This document shows positions 45,004 through 57,130 of a stretch of DNA of 64,000 bases, in pieces. The stretch spans positions 1 through 64,000 of the forward strand of contig JAYMGJ010000021.1 in the NCBI GenBank assembly GCA_037178675.1, in the 5' to 3' direction. Position numbers and translations under genes: made by a program. How positions within the stretch are numbered: position 1 is the first letter of the stretch; every line of letters starts with the position of its first letter. The notes under the pieces are model-generated. The model was not told the origin of the DNA. It did not search any database and was given only the letters and a program-made list of their open reading frames with translations. The stretch comes from Scleroderma bovista (taxonomy: Eukaryota > Basidiomycota > Agaricomycetes > Boletales > Sclerodermataceae).

Positions 45004-45343
45004 AGAATCAGATGAGCGCGAAGATCGCGCAAGTCTGTCGATAGCGATGGAGAGGTTATTGAAAATGACTAGACTGGCCTCTTCTTGGTTGGGGATGCCC
45101 TCAATGGGGTCTTCACTGCCATCATCAGGGTTTGGGTCGTCAGGGTCGTCAGGACCATCGTCACTGGGGCCATTGTCATTGGGAGACAGAGTCGGGTGAG
45201 CACCTGAGGCTAGTCAGAGCGCTCAAGGCAGCAGCCCAACGAGTGTTGGATACTGAGGGTTCTGGGTTGTTTGCGCGAGCGAGTTTGGATTGTCCTGGAC
45301 ATAGATGATTGTGAACTCGTACAAGACTAGAGTTCAAATATAC
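45004..45343. other. gypsy-5 leader
   Basis: Between the gag start and its LTR (minus-strand sense). No gene. A primer binding site starting with TGG is not obvious next to the LTR. Confidence 0.4.
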
Positions 45344-48076
45344 TGTCAAGACCGGTTCTTCACCGACCTGATCTCTATGAGGGGTCTGGGGGTCAGGGGT
45401 TGGGCTAGCAGTAAGACCGAGATGCTATGTAGCGTAGTCGTGCTTCCCGAGTATTAGGAAGGCCGACCGAGGGTTATACGGAGAGTCTGAGGGTAAACGG
45501 TCTACAACTGAGTACTTTGTACAAGGGCAGAGGCAGAGAGCATGAAGAGAGAACAGAGGAGAAGTATCTTATTCGATATTCAAACTGAAACTACAACAGA
45601 CTGAGTATCTAGGTATTTATACTGAGTGGGACAGATGAGGCGATGTACGGGAAGTCGGGATTACCGATGAACGACTAGCGCAGTCGCGCTGCGCACTGAG
45701 TAAGTACGGTAAGTGTGATAACCGGATTACCAATAGGTGTCGTATTAATAATGCAATGGGACGGGAACATATAGTAACCGGGAACGAGAAAGGAAACATA
45801 CTAGGTAATAGTACAGAGAGACAGATCGGACAATGTGCTGTCACGCACCAAACAGGTTTGGTACAGGGAACATGGAAGATAACACCTATATTGAATGATC
45901 CTTATGCGAAGGATAAGCACAACGGACCCTCATCATAGCCATCTATCGCACAAGAAGACTATCCTGATGCGAGAGATGAATGCCAATGCAGACAGTCATC
46001 TATCGCACGAGGACCGCCAAGAAGCAGAAGAAACTGAAGGAATAACATCAATTGTGGTATGAGAAAGGAATGCACACGTCTGCAGTCCAACTCCCATACC
46101 AGAACGATCAAAGAAGCCAAAGAATTGAAGGAGAAACGAAGGAGAAAGAGAAGAAATGATTTTTAGTGCCCAAATGTCATTTTTAGGCGCCCAGTGCCGG
46201 CATTCCGATATTTTGAATAGCTCCATTGTTTCTGAAGCTATCAGGCATGTGACTATACCGTCAGAGAGCCGAGAGCGTGGTCTATCTGCCTGTCAAGTTC
46301 CGACGCAAATCCGTTCATTTCCCATGGAGATATTCCCCCCGCAATCCAGACATTCACTTCATCGCTCACTATGGAGTCCATATTTTCTCTGGATCATTTC
46401 TCCGCTATTGCTGCAGATCTCCACTATGTCCTGCTCTTAGGACAGCCTCTCCCAGAGTTCCCGTGCACTGCCTGGCACATATCTTCCCAGCCTGCTCCCT
46501 CAGTCCCTCTTGTTCTCAGTCAGCGTGTTCTCCTCGTCAGTCCTGCATCAAGGACGTACTTTGGTCATCTTAGGTCTATTGTCAAGCTTGAGAAGTCTTC
46601 TCTGGTCGTCTCTGTGTCCCCTGAGTCCTCAGCCTATGGTCCCTTCCTCCCAGATACTTGCCATGTCCATCTTCCTCTGTCGTTCGTCTCGCTTCCCTGG
46701 ATGCATCGAATTCAGTACTCTATCCGCTTCCCTACTTTCAGACGACATCCCCCAGCACCATGACAGTTATTCCCCCACTTTATAGTGCTATTAGGAAGAA
46801 GAACCCTCTCTTGTTCTTTCCCAGAAGAGAGCTCGTCAAGGGAGCCCATGGTTGTGCTTCAGTGGCGCTAGAACACATGCACTATACCTTAGTGTATGCT
46901 GATCCCCCAAAAAGACCTCTGGACCCCTGGTACCCTTCTTGTGGCTGTTTTGTCTCGGATCAATCCCCCTATTTATCTCAGATCTTCCCCATTGTTGTCC
47001 CATCAAATTCCTGATGGTACACAGCCCCCCATCAAACTTCTTAGGCTGTGCATCAATGACTCCTTCTGCTGTGCAGTGACTCATCCCTTGCTTACTGATG
47101 CTCTCTTGTCATCAGTATTACTCTATCCCTTTCGCATTTTTGGTATATTACTCAGCTGATGACTCACTCCCTTACCAATCAATCTTGTCATGTAGCTTAC
47201 TCATTCCTTTACTCAGCAGTATTCATGCTTCCTATGCTTACTCATTCCTGCTTATCCCTTGCTTACTGATTGCTTACAAACCCCTTACAAAGCTCTTACC
47301 AATCCCTCACCAATCCTTGACAAATTCTGCTTACTCCCTTCTCTTTTTGTACTTTAATGCTGTGCCCCCCCCCATGTATTTAAACCCCTGGGCTCAGCCC
47401 AGTGAATAAAGACCCAAATTGCACGAAATTATCCCTCTCTCAGACTCTCTCAATCAGTATCCCTTCAGTCTTTGAGTCCTTGTAGGCTTCAGTGAAGGTC
47501 TAAAGGCTCAATATTGTCAAGTTTATCCAAGTTATTCAAGATCTATTCTTTATACTAGGCTCAAGCAGAGTCTAGGCTTCATACCAGTCAATCTTCCTTG
47601 CCTCTGGACATCAGAGGCATCTCTGCCCCTTTACTGCACCAATCTCTAGGTGTAGTATTGCTGTTTCAGTCTCAGTCAACCCAATCCCCGCTTTGACACT
47701 TCCTAGGCCTTAGGAAGAGTCCAGACCCCTATCCCCTTTGTCTTCTATTACTCCTGTACCCCAGGAATATCCTGCATCATCGTCTGCATCACCCTGTTGG
47801 TGTAGATCCCCTTCCCCCCTCCTCAGCACATCCTCTCTGGACACTGAGGAGGTAAACCACCACTCACACATTTTCATAGTCCTTTGTTGGTGTTGTGTTT
47901 GGGTTATTACTCCGACCCAAATCCACACTTTGACTCACAGCGCTCACCGATCAGTGGTGATACAGGACAGATAGAGAGAAATGGAAAAGGGAGTACATAC
48001 AATAGAAATGGACGGCGAACACGTGGACGTGATCGGACAATAGGGTACAGGGTGATCAGGTGTAACAGTCGTGACA
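45344..48076 (-). mobile_element. gypsy-5 5' LTR (family Z), split by a long LTR
   Basis: Pieces 45344-45838 and 47940-48076 form one LTR with minus-strand TGTCACGACTG...GGTCTTGACA ends. The inserted sequence is LTR copy B. Beyond 48076 lies family-Y LTR sequence, so gypsy-5 itself appears to have inserted into a Y LTR. Confidence 0.72.
45839..47939 (+). mobile_element. Long gypsy-4-type LTR, complete solo-type copy B
   Basis: 2101 bp, inverted relative to copies A, C and D: TGTCACGCACC...TTTGACTCACA on the plus strand. No internal region is attached, so it is a solo LTR within LTR Z. Flanks are not an exact duplication (TGTGC left, GCGCT right; GTGCT/GCGCT if the boundary moves one base). 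It retains the roughly 40-bp segment shared with copy D. Confidence 0.85.
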
Positions 48077-48490
48077 GGGAGTAGAGACTATGGTTGATTT
48101 CAGACTGAAGTATACAGGACAGAGTACAGGGTACTTATACTATGGAGAACTAGGGTCAAGTATTTACAGTGACAAGTAAACAGCCCAAAGGGCGGACAAG
48201 GAACAACTGGAGTTGGGACTAGGTCAGGTCCGACGAAAATAAGTAAGGTCTGGAGAAAATACTACAAGGTAGAAGATATAAACAGGACACGGAGAACTCA
48301 TGGTACAACAGGGTGGATGGGGAAGTGTGGTAACGACTGGATTGAGGCTAATGCAAAGGGTCACACTTAGCGGAAGGATATGTGCACGTCTGGGACCGGA
48401 GTTATGCGCAGAGGTCCGGAGTTGAGCTGTAGTACTGCGACACGACCGGAGTAATCGGATAAGAGTCCAGAGTTGGACATGGTCTTGACA
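48077..48490 (-). mobile_element. Family-Y gypsy LTR, partial
   Basis: Minus-strand TGTCAAGACCATG... begins at 48490 and matches the solo LTR at 39300-39921 until about two thirds of its length, where gypsy-5 interrupts it. Just outside its start the minus strand reads AAGAGGGGGATAC (48491-48503), a polypurine tract, marking it as a 3' LTR. Confidence 0.8.
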
Positions 48491-48657
48491 GTATCCCCCT
48501 CTTGGGGGCCGAACCCATGAGGCCCGCCATGAGGCTGTCGTGTGGTCGCTTAGAACAATGCGGAGTCCAGAGTCGATTGTCTGGGTGTGAAATGGGGTTC
48601 TATAAGAACAGACCGGTTTTTGGTTTCCACCCCCAACTTCCTTACTCCTTTATTACT
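48491..48657 (-). other. Internal end of a Y-family gypsy with polypurine tract
   Basis: CCCCCTCTTGGGGG (about 48495-48508) is a perfect 5-bp-stem hairpin overlapping the polypurine tract. The rest resembles the 3' end of a gypsy pol region in low-quality form; no domain is identifiable. Confidence 0.45.
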
Positions 48658-48892
48658 ATGTCTGCACCTACGCAAACCACCACCCCCACTGCCAGCACAA
48701 CCGAGTCCAGGGACTGGGCAAGAGCAAAGTTGGAGGAGCTCCGAGCCCTGACGGACGATGAAGATGACGTGGTGAACACGAAGAGAGCGGAGGAGAGGTG
48801 TCGCAAGCAGGCGAAGGTGGAGGCGGAGGAACGGGCACGCCAGGAGCGTGAAGAGGCAGCAAGGCGAGCGCGCGAAGAGGCAGAGAGGAAGG
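48658..48892 (+). pseudogene. N-terminal fragment of a Glu/Arg-rich coiled-coil protein, cut by copia-3
   Basis: ATG 48658 (MSAPTQTTTPTASTTESRDW) followed by a highly charged helix (ERCRKQAKVEAEERARQERE, AARRAREEAERK). The frame enters the copia-3 LTR at 48893 and stops at 48921. I recall similar charged openings in multi-copy Agaricomycete proteins, but cannot name the family. The remainder should lie beyond the window, after the end of copia-3. Confidence 0.55.
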
Positions 48893-49160
48893 TGTTGAAG
48901 TCGCACATGCACCCGGCGTAAACCGTCGACGAAGTGCGCACAAGACTGCAACCCATATTAGTGTAGACTTAGTAATAGTCCTCTTTAGAGTAGATGTTAC
49001 ATGTCACACGTCACACTATTTGTTGTATATAAACAGTGTTCATCGCTTATATAATACAACAGCTCTTGACCAGCTACCGCTACCATCTCAGGTTGTGCAC
49101 TCCACCCAACAGGTGAGTTGGAGTAGCATTTCCTCTACGTATATAGGTATTGCTTCAACA
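48893..49160 (+). repeat. copia-3 5' LTR
   Basis: 268 bp, TGTTGAAG...GCTTCAACA, followed by GGTTATGAGCCCTG (49161-49174), the half-tRNA-Met-type primer site. Confidence 0.92.
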
Positions 49161-49535
49161 GGTTATGAGCCCTGTGAGCACACTGTGTGCAGCAATGCAC
49201 CAGACAGTGCTCCAGCTCCCTGAGCATCGCTTTAACTAGCTTGACGCTGTGGACCACAGTGAGCTCCTAGCTGAGCCCCTGCACAGCCACAAGGCGAAGT
49301 TGGTCGACGACTTGCGCCAGTGAGCTCCTAGTTGAGCACCTGTATTGCCACAGGCGAAGTTCATCAATGACTTGCGCCAACCATGGCGAACATCGTTGAC
49401 GACTTGCGCTGGCATGACCTAATCATGAGTTAGCTGCTGACAGAAGTGCTTTTACTAGCACTCAGGTGTTTCTTTTTTTTTTTTCTTGCTTGTCCATTGT
49501 TGCATTCACTTGCTGACTCTGTTGACACCCAACAG
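49113..49535 (+). promoter_or_regulatory. Candidate intron spanning LTR end, primer site and leader of copia-3
   Basis: CCCAACAG/GTGAGTTGG in the LTR (donor after 49112) and CTGACTC...CCCAACAG/AATATC just before the gag ATG (acceptor at 49535) are strong fungal splice signals 423 nt apart. Both are kept in copia-1 and copia-2. Splicing would remove the primer site and shorten the leader. Inference only. Confidence 0.45.
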
Positions 49536-49544
49536 AATATCACC

Positions 49545-51460
49545 ATGTCCAGCGCTCTTGACAAGATGGTTCCCGTGTTCACTGGCTCCAACTGGCAGCA
49601 GTGGCACACTTCTATGCAGGCCTACCTCTGGGCACAAGGCCAATGGTACGTTTATTCGACAATGCAACCCGCTGCGGGTCACGATGACCGAAAGGAGTGG
49701 GACGACAACACCGAGAGAGTGCTCGGTAATATCACCTTGTGCTTCGCCCCCTCAATCCAGGTTGCGGTCTCGAACCTCGACAACGTTAAGGACGTCTGGG
49801 ACCACCTCAAGAAGAACTTCGGCACCCCCAGTATTGGGTCTGCCTATGCTGAGCTTAGCAAGCTCCTGGCGACTACCATTCCCGCTGGCTCCCATCCCGC
49901 TCCGGCTATCACCAAGGTGCTTAGCCACTTCGCTTATCTGAAGGACACCGGCTTCGAATTCCCTGCCCCTGTGCAGGCTATGATTATCCTCTGTAAGCTC
50001 CCTCCTACTATGGAGGTGGTAGCTCAGATCCTCAGCCAAACATCGCCGGATGAGATCAAGAACCTGAAACCCGATGGGATCGTCAAGGCCACTACGCTCT
50101 CCTTCGAGCAGAAAGGCGCCTCTTCCCGCGGCGGTGGAAAGGGCCCCCAGGCCAACAAACTTAGCGCTGTGAAGCGCAAGCCGGCTGACCCAAAGTTCGC
50201 CCAGCAGCAGCAGCAACCCCAGAGGCAGCAACAGCAGCAAGGCGGGTCCAACGGCGGTACAAGTGGAAACACTCCTGCCCAAGGACAGGGACGCCGCACT
50301 CGATGTGGCGGCAAGAAGGCTTGCGCTCGCCATGAGAACACCCAACAAGCCGCCTTCGCCACATAAGTCCACTATGATGGACCAGAGCCCACCGTCGACC
50401 CCCGCGCCTTGGCTCACACTCCCGGTGCTGCCCACTACGGCCCCCCCGCATTTCAAAATACCATCAAGGCCTTCGACTTGGCACACCGTCTGGGGTTAGA
50501 GCCCTCCTGCCAGACCATCCGCACCCTCGACCAAGTTGTGTCATTGGCGAGTGCGAACCTGGACCAGCCCGAGGCCAGTCCCTCCTCATTGAAGTGCCCT
50601 CACCTTAAGGAGCGCATCACAATGTATGAGGAGAATGCCATCTCCCTTGGGGATGATGAACCGTTTGCCCACGAGCCTTTTGCCGACAATGAGTTCGACA
50701 AGATCAATGCGATGGGCCTCGACCGCTACAACACGATGTTGATGGCGATGGGCACAGAGGCCAGCCTTTTCAGGCAAGTACCTTCTGCACGTGTGCTGAC
50801 CGACACTGACATGCTCCATTTACATGTGCGCTTTACGCCGGCACTGTATATAGCGAGTAGTAACTACAATTTGTCGTGTCGCGTCTCGAGTAAAACATAT
50901 ATTTGTTTGTGTTCTCATGAAACGAGTGATGCATGCTGTGCTAAGTGTAAGGGAAAAATGGTTGACGATAGCGAACTATCTGGTGCTTTCTGGCTCCTAG
51001 ACTCTGGAGCATCACGCCACTTTACCGGTGACATAGGTGATTTCACCTCTTACAACGCGCTAAAGCGAGCGCACTACACCAAAATGGCTAATGGAGTAGC
51101 ACTGATTGCTGGCATTGGCACGGTATTACTCCGGTGCCTAGACCACAACTCAGGGGATGAGAAAGTTATCACACTCACCCAAGTGCTCCATATGCCAGGC
51201 ACTACTGCACGCCTTATTTCTATGGGCAAAATGCTCCAGCATAATTACAAGGTCACTGGCAATAAGCGAGGCATTAGCCTCATTCATAAAGCTGAACACC
51301 TATGGTTTGGGCCAGACCCAGAAGATGATCGCAACATCATTTTTGGGATTAGATCTATCCCGATAATTAGATCTAACTACATCGCCTCTGTGAGCAAAGT
51401 TGATTATGACATTATGCACCGGAGATTCGGGCACCCCTTGAAGGAAGTACTCCGACACGT
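49545..51460 (+). pseudogene. copia-3 gag-protease-integrase, first part
   Basis: ATG 49545 (MSSALDKMVPVF). The same family protein as copia-1, with poly-Gln gag tail, TAA at 50364-50366 (FAT, TAA, VHYDGPEP; copia-1 has Tyr here), then protease DSGASRH (about 51000-51020) and the integrase zinc-module start HRRFGHPLKEVL. It is cut at 51460 within the HHCC module by gypsy-4. The frame is otherwise open. Confidence 0.88.
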
Positions 51461-53469
51461 TGTGAGTCAAAGTGTGGACTTGGGTCGGAGTAATAACCCA
51501 AACACAACACCAACAAAGGACTACGAAAATGTGCGAGTGGTGGTTTACCTCCGCGGTGTCCAGAGAGGATGTGCTGAGGAGGGGGGGAGGGGATCTACAC
51601 CAACAGGGTGATGCAGACGGTGATGCAGGATACTCCTGGGGTACAGGAGTAACAGAAGACGAAGGGGATAGGGGTCTGGACTCTTCCTAAGGCCTAGGAA
51701 GTGTCAAAGCGGGGATTGGGTTGACTGAGACTGAAACAGCAATACTACACCTAGAGATTGGTGCAGCAAAGGGGCAGGGATGCCTCTGATGTCCAGAGGC
51801 GAGGAAGATTGACTGGTATGAAGCCTAGACTCCGCTTGAGCCTAGTATAAAGAATAGATCTTGAATAACTTGGATAAACTTGACAATATTGAGCTGAGAG
51901 AGTCTGAGAGAGGGATAATTTCGTGCTATTGGGTCCTCCTTCACTGGGCTGAGCCCAGGGGTTTAAATACATGGGGGGGCACAGCATTAAAGTACAAAAA
52001 GAGAAGGGAGTAAGCAGAATTTGTCAAGGATTGGTAAGGGATTGGTAAGAGCTTTGTAAGGGGTTTGTAAGCAATCAGTAAGCAAGGGATAAGCAGGAAT
52101 GAGTAAGCATAGGAAGCATGAATAAGCTGCTGAGTAAAGGAATGAGTAAGCTGCATGACAAGATTGATTGGTAAGGGAGTGAGTCATCAGCTGAGTAATA
52201 TACCAAAAATGCGAAAGGGATAGAGTAATACTGATGACAAAAGAGCATCAGTAAGCAAGGGATGAGTCACTGCACAGCAGAAGGAGTCATTGATGCACAG
52301 CCTAAGAAGTTTGATGGGGGGCTGTGTACCATCAGGAATTTGATGGGACAACAATGGGGAAGATCTGGGATTAATAGGGGGATTGATCCAGGTCTTTTGG
52401 GGGGTCAGCATACACTAAAGTATAGTGCATGTGTTCTAGCGCCGCTGAAGTGCAACCATGGGCTCCCTTGACGAGCTCTCTTCTGGGAAAGAACGAGAGA
52501 GGGTTCTTCTTCCTAATAGCACTATAAAGTGGGGGGAATAACTGTCATGGTGCTGGGGGACGTCGTCTGAAAGTAGGGAAGCGGATAGAGTATTGAATTC
52601 GACGCATCCAGGGAAGCGAGACGAACGACAGAGGAAGATGGACATGGCAAGTATCTGGGAGGAAGGGACCATAGGCTGAGGGCTCAGGGGACACAGAGAC
52701 GACCAGAGAAGACTTCTCAAGCTTGACAATAGACCTAAGATGACCAAAGTACGTCCTTGACGCAGGACTGACGAGGAGAACGTGCTGACCGAGAACGAGA
52801 GGGACTGAGGGAGCAGGCTGGGAAGATATGTGCCAGGCAGTGCACGGGAACTCTGGGAGAGGCTGTCCTAAGAGCAGGACATAGTGGAGATCTGCAGCAA
52901 TAGCGGAGAAATGATCCAGAGAAAATATGGACTCCATAGTGAGCGATGAAGCGAACGTCTGGATTGCGGGGGGAATATCTCCGTGGGAAATGAACGGATT
53001 TGCATCGGAACTTGACAGGCAGATAGACCACGCTCTAGGCGTTCTGACGGTATAGTCACGTGCCTGATAGCTTCAGAAACGACGGAGCTATTCAAAATAT
53101 CGGAATGCCGGCACTGGGCGCCTAAAAATGACATTTGGGCGCTAAAAATCATTTCTTCTCTTTCTCCTTCGTTTCTCCATCAATTCTTCGGCTTCTTTGA
53201 TCATTCTGGTATGGGAGTTGGACTGCAGACGTGTGCATTCCTTTCTCATACCACAATTGACGTTATTCCTTCAGTTTCTTCTGCTTCTTGGCGGTTCTCG
53301 TGTGATAGATGACTGTCTGCATTGGCATTCATCTCTCGCATCAGGATAGTCGTCTTGTGCGATAGATGGCTACGATGAGGGTCCGTCGTGCTTATCCTTT
53401 GCATAAGGATCATTCGATATAGGCGTTATCTTCCATGTTCACTGTACCAAACCTGTTTGGTGCGTGACA
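51461..53469 (-). repeat. gypsy-4 3' LTR (copy C)
   Basis: 2009 bp, TGTGAGTCA...GCGTGACA on the plus strand. Lacks the roughly 40-bp segment present in the 5' LTR around 62042-62082. Includes TTTAAATACATGG (about 51961), a TATA-like region. Confidence 0.9.
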
Positions 53470-53613
53470 TCCACAGGCGACATGAAATGCAATCGTCCCC
53501 GATTGCGAACAAGGAGGGTGGGACAACAAAAAGAGCTGGGAAGACTGGCATGGGGGAGCATAGACAAGGAAGCATAGGGGGCATAGACAAGGAAGCATAG
53601 GGCATATTGGGCA
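53470..53613. other. gypsy-4 3' untranslated segment
   Basis: Short spacer between the pol stop and the 3' LTR. GGAAGCATAGGGGGCATAGACAA-type repeats are present. A classical polypurine tract is not obvious here. Confidence 0.4.
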
Positions 53614-56600
53614 TCATGATGAGTCGTCAGAGTCATAATCTTTTTCTCCATTTTCATCGGCATTTTCATCATCACTTTCATCATCGTTAGGGAGAATAGA
53701 GTCAGGCAAAGGAGTGTGTCGGGAATAATAAGGGATAAGGCGGAATGCAGCTATGCCTCGAGCTGAAACAGTTCCATCCATTTCCTTCAGGACGTATGAG
53801 CCACCTTGAGTGCGACGAACAACTTCAAAGGGGCCAAGGTAATGTGGCTTTGATTTACAATCTAATTCTTTCTCCACTTGGCTGTTGCGAACCAGGACAA
53901 GGTCTCCAGGCTGGTAGGAGGACTTGAATAGACATCTGGTATATCTCTTCTCAAATTGGGCTTTGGAATGGAGGCGGGTCTTCTGTAGAGTAGTAAATGC
54001 ATCATGGAAATCGTCTGGTCTTTTCTCCAATTGTCTGATGCGCAGGGAAAGAAGCTCCTCTGAGGTCATCTCAGAGTAGAAGCCTTCAACAAGATAGGTA
54101 GCCTCAAAGAGATGAAATGGGAGGACAGGATCGAGACCATGAAGGAGGTAGTAGGGGCTGAATCCAGTAGAACGACGGGTGATGACTTTGTCTGCAAAGA
54201 AAGCGTGATGGACCTTGGTGGGCCATAGATTGAGATCGCCTTCACAGGACTTGATAATAGCTTCGCGGATAGTAAAGTGTCCACGCTCTACAACTCCATT
54301 GGCTTTGGAATTATAGGGGGAGATGCAGATTTGGGGAATAGAGTATCGCTGCATGAGTTTCTCGAATGCACCCTTGACCTCACTGCCATTGTCAGTGACG
54401 ATCTGGGCAATAACTCTGTAACGGCAAATAATTTCTTCCCAGAATAACTTGGCTAGGCTGTCTGAACTGGCATGCTTGAGAGCATGGCCTTCGGCAGCAA
54501 GGGAGAGATCATCGCGAGCAGCAACAAGATAGCGATAGCCACGAGCTTTTGGCATGAGCATGACATCAACGTAGATCTTCATGAAGATTCGGGGGGATGG
54601 AGAGACAGTGAGGGGAATTTCAACTTTGCGAGTGCTGCGAATCTGGCATTCATGGCAAGAACGAATGTGGTGGGCAACGTCTGAGTACATCTGTGGCCAA
54701 TAGAAGCGATCCCTGACAGCTTGGAATACTCCAAATACTCCGCGGTGCCCAAGGTCTTCATGGGCTTGATTGAGAAGTTGCGCACGGAGATCAGGATCAA
54801 AGATGACTTTAGTTGGAGTATGAGGGCCTTGACGTTTGAACAGTTGGCCAGAACAAATAAAGAATTTAAGGGAGCGTCTGATGAAACGTTTACAAGCAGT
54901 GTTGGAGAGGAATGATGGGAGTTGAGTCGTTTGGAGGAAGTGGAGAATTTGTCGTAGAATAATGTCTTGAGTCGTATCTTGAGACAGGAATGAAGAGAGT
55001 GTAACGGGGTCATAAGAAAGAGGGTGGGCAGCAGTACAAAACAAAAGATCTTCTAGCCATTCATCAGCGTCTTCAGCATCTCTTTCACCATCTTCTATCT
55101 CCTCTTCAGAGGGCTGACGCCTAGAGAGCGCATCAGGTCCTTGGTGACGAGCGGCTGGAACGTGAATTAGTTTAAAGTCAAATAAGAGTATACCTTCGAT
55201 CCAGCGATTGATAGTAGCGTTAGGTTGGAGGTCAGGATCATTAAGCATACCCTTGATGTACTTTGCATCGACTTCAACATGGAGGTTCTTGACACCGTAA
55301 AGAAAGAGACGATAGTGACGAAGTGCACGGAATAGACCATATAACTCGAGTTTGGGCTGACTATAGCGAGATTCGCGTTCATTGATAGGAAGTGAGCCAT
55401 AACGAGCAGGACGTTTGCAACCAGACTCATCATACTGGGACAGGATGAATCCGATGGCGATATAGCTGGTGTCGACTGAGAGAATGACAGGGAGATTTGT
55501 GGAATAATCGATGGGATGAAGGGAGGGAGCGGAAGAGACAGCGATCTTCAAGGCATCGAAAGCATCTTGCTGGGGGGTGTCCCAAACGAAAGGAGTGTCT
55601 TTGCGGTAGAGATTGATGAGAGGACGAGCGAGGAGGGAATAGTTGGCAATCCAGATGCGCACAGTTCCACAGAGACCTAGAAATGAGCGCACATCCTTCG
55701 GCGTTGCAAGGGGAGGCCAATCTAAGATCTTCTTGACTTTGCCATGGTCGGGAGAGCGACCATCAGGATGGCATTCTTGGCCAAGAATCAAAACACGAGG
55801 ACGGCAGAGTTGGGTCTTTGGACCAGAGAACGTTCCGCCTGCATGCGCAAAGCGATGCATAATCCGGTGCACATCTACAGCATGTTCCCAAATGAAGCGA
55901 CGAATCCCTGGGTTGGCTGGCAGGGTTTCAGCGTTGCCATTGGCATCGTTATAGCATGTTTCAGGGCCTTTGATTGGAAGATCGTCGATGAATACGTTGG
56001 CTACGTGCGGGATCTCATCCTGTAAGATGAAACTAGTACAATTCTGGAATTCGGAAGGAGAGTTGGTGTAGCCTTGTGGCATGGCGGTATGTCATAAGAG
56101 ACCGAGGGGAGTCATAAATGATGTGAGATCTCGACTATCGGGATGCAGTTGGCAGGCATCAAATCCGGAAAAGAGATCAAAGACCGTGTAACATTGCCGA
56201 CCGGCGAATGGTTCGACAAAGTCATCCAAAATAGGTGGAACTCCGGCATCTCTGATTGTAACCTTATTGAGAGGTTGCAGATCATGGACAATCCGGATCT
56301 TTCCATTCTTCTTCATAACACAGAACCACTTGGAGCGATACGACGACTGGGCAGGTTCATAGAGTCCGGCTGCGATCTTGTCTCTAAGCAGCTGGATAAC
56401 ACGTTCGCGGATGCCAGGAGGGATAGGGATGTTGCGGTACTCCCATGGCTCATGGGGTAGGACCGGGATGATGTAAGGGGAGAAGTAGTCTGAGCGAAAA
56501 TTGCCGCGTTCCGATTCGTCAAAGGCTAGCGCCGCTTCATTAAGCTTCATGACATGCGCAAAAAGTTTTTCTTCTTCTGGCCAGAGGAAGCCATCAGAGT

Positions 56601-57130
56601 TAAGTTTCATAGAAGCCAGGTGCTCATTGGTAAGCTTCTTCGTGGGAATGAAGTCGGGTGGCAGGGGAGTGAGTGGAGTGAGTGAGTCGAGGGGATTTTC
56701 GGGGAATTGACGATGAACGCGGGCGTCTTCTGGATAGCGACCGGGAACCGGTTTGACTTTCCGATCCACATGTTTGTAAGTGCCAAGGCACCATTGGCCT
56801 AATTCATCGTCAAGATCTTCAGAGTCAGTACAAATACAGCGCCTAAAGTACAGTAAATCACAAAAATCATTGAAAGTGAAGAAAGGCTGGGATAAATGTA
56901 AGTCAACTGGAGCGGGAGCGGGGTGGGATGAAGAACAACTTGGAACAACAGAGGTAGGCAAAAGATCAGCATAAAATGAATCAAAATAGGATCGGGATAC
57001 TTGGGAAGAGTTCGGTAGTTTTACGACATTCCGGTCAAAGTGAGTATAAAGACCATTGGTAGTACAAAAAGAATCAAAAACATGTGGCATAGTAAGCAAA
57101 GGCGTACGTGAGGGCAAGCATAGTAGTTCA
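53614..57130 (-). pseudogene. gypsy-4 pol: reverse transcriptase, RNase H, integrase, one TGA
   Basis: One register from about 57130 to 53614. Upstream of TGA 56092-56094: linker, then reverse transcriptase (SYRSKWFCVMKKNGKIRIVH, YTVFDLFSGFDACQLHP). After it: MPQGYTNSPSEFQNC, VFIDDLPIKG (intact polymerase DD), RNase H (LSVDTSYIAIGFIL, YSQPKLELYGLFRALRHY), integrase zinc module (HEDLGHRGVFG, CHECQ) and core (YVDVMLMP, VTDNGSEVKG, NGVVERGHFTIREA) with D, D, E present. No chromodomain; the C-terminus is acidic. TGA lies in LGLL, TGA, HTAMPQGYTN, where Arg (CGA) is likely. The pol frame is +1 relative to gag-protease and follows directly after its stop, so expression needs a frameshift or restart (first ATG in frame at 57090). 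Confidence 0.9.
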
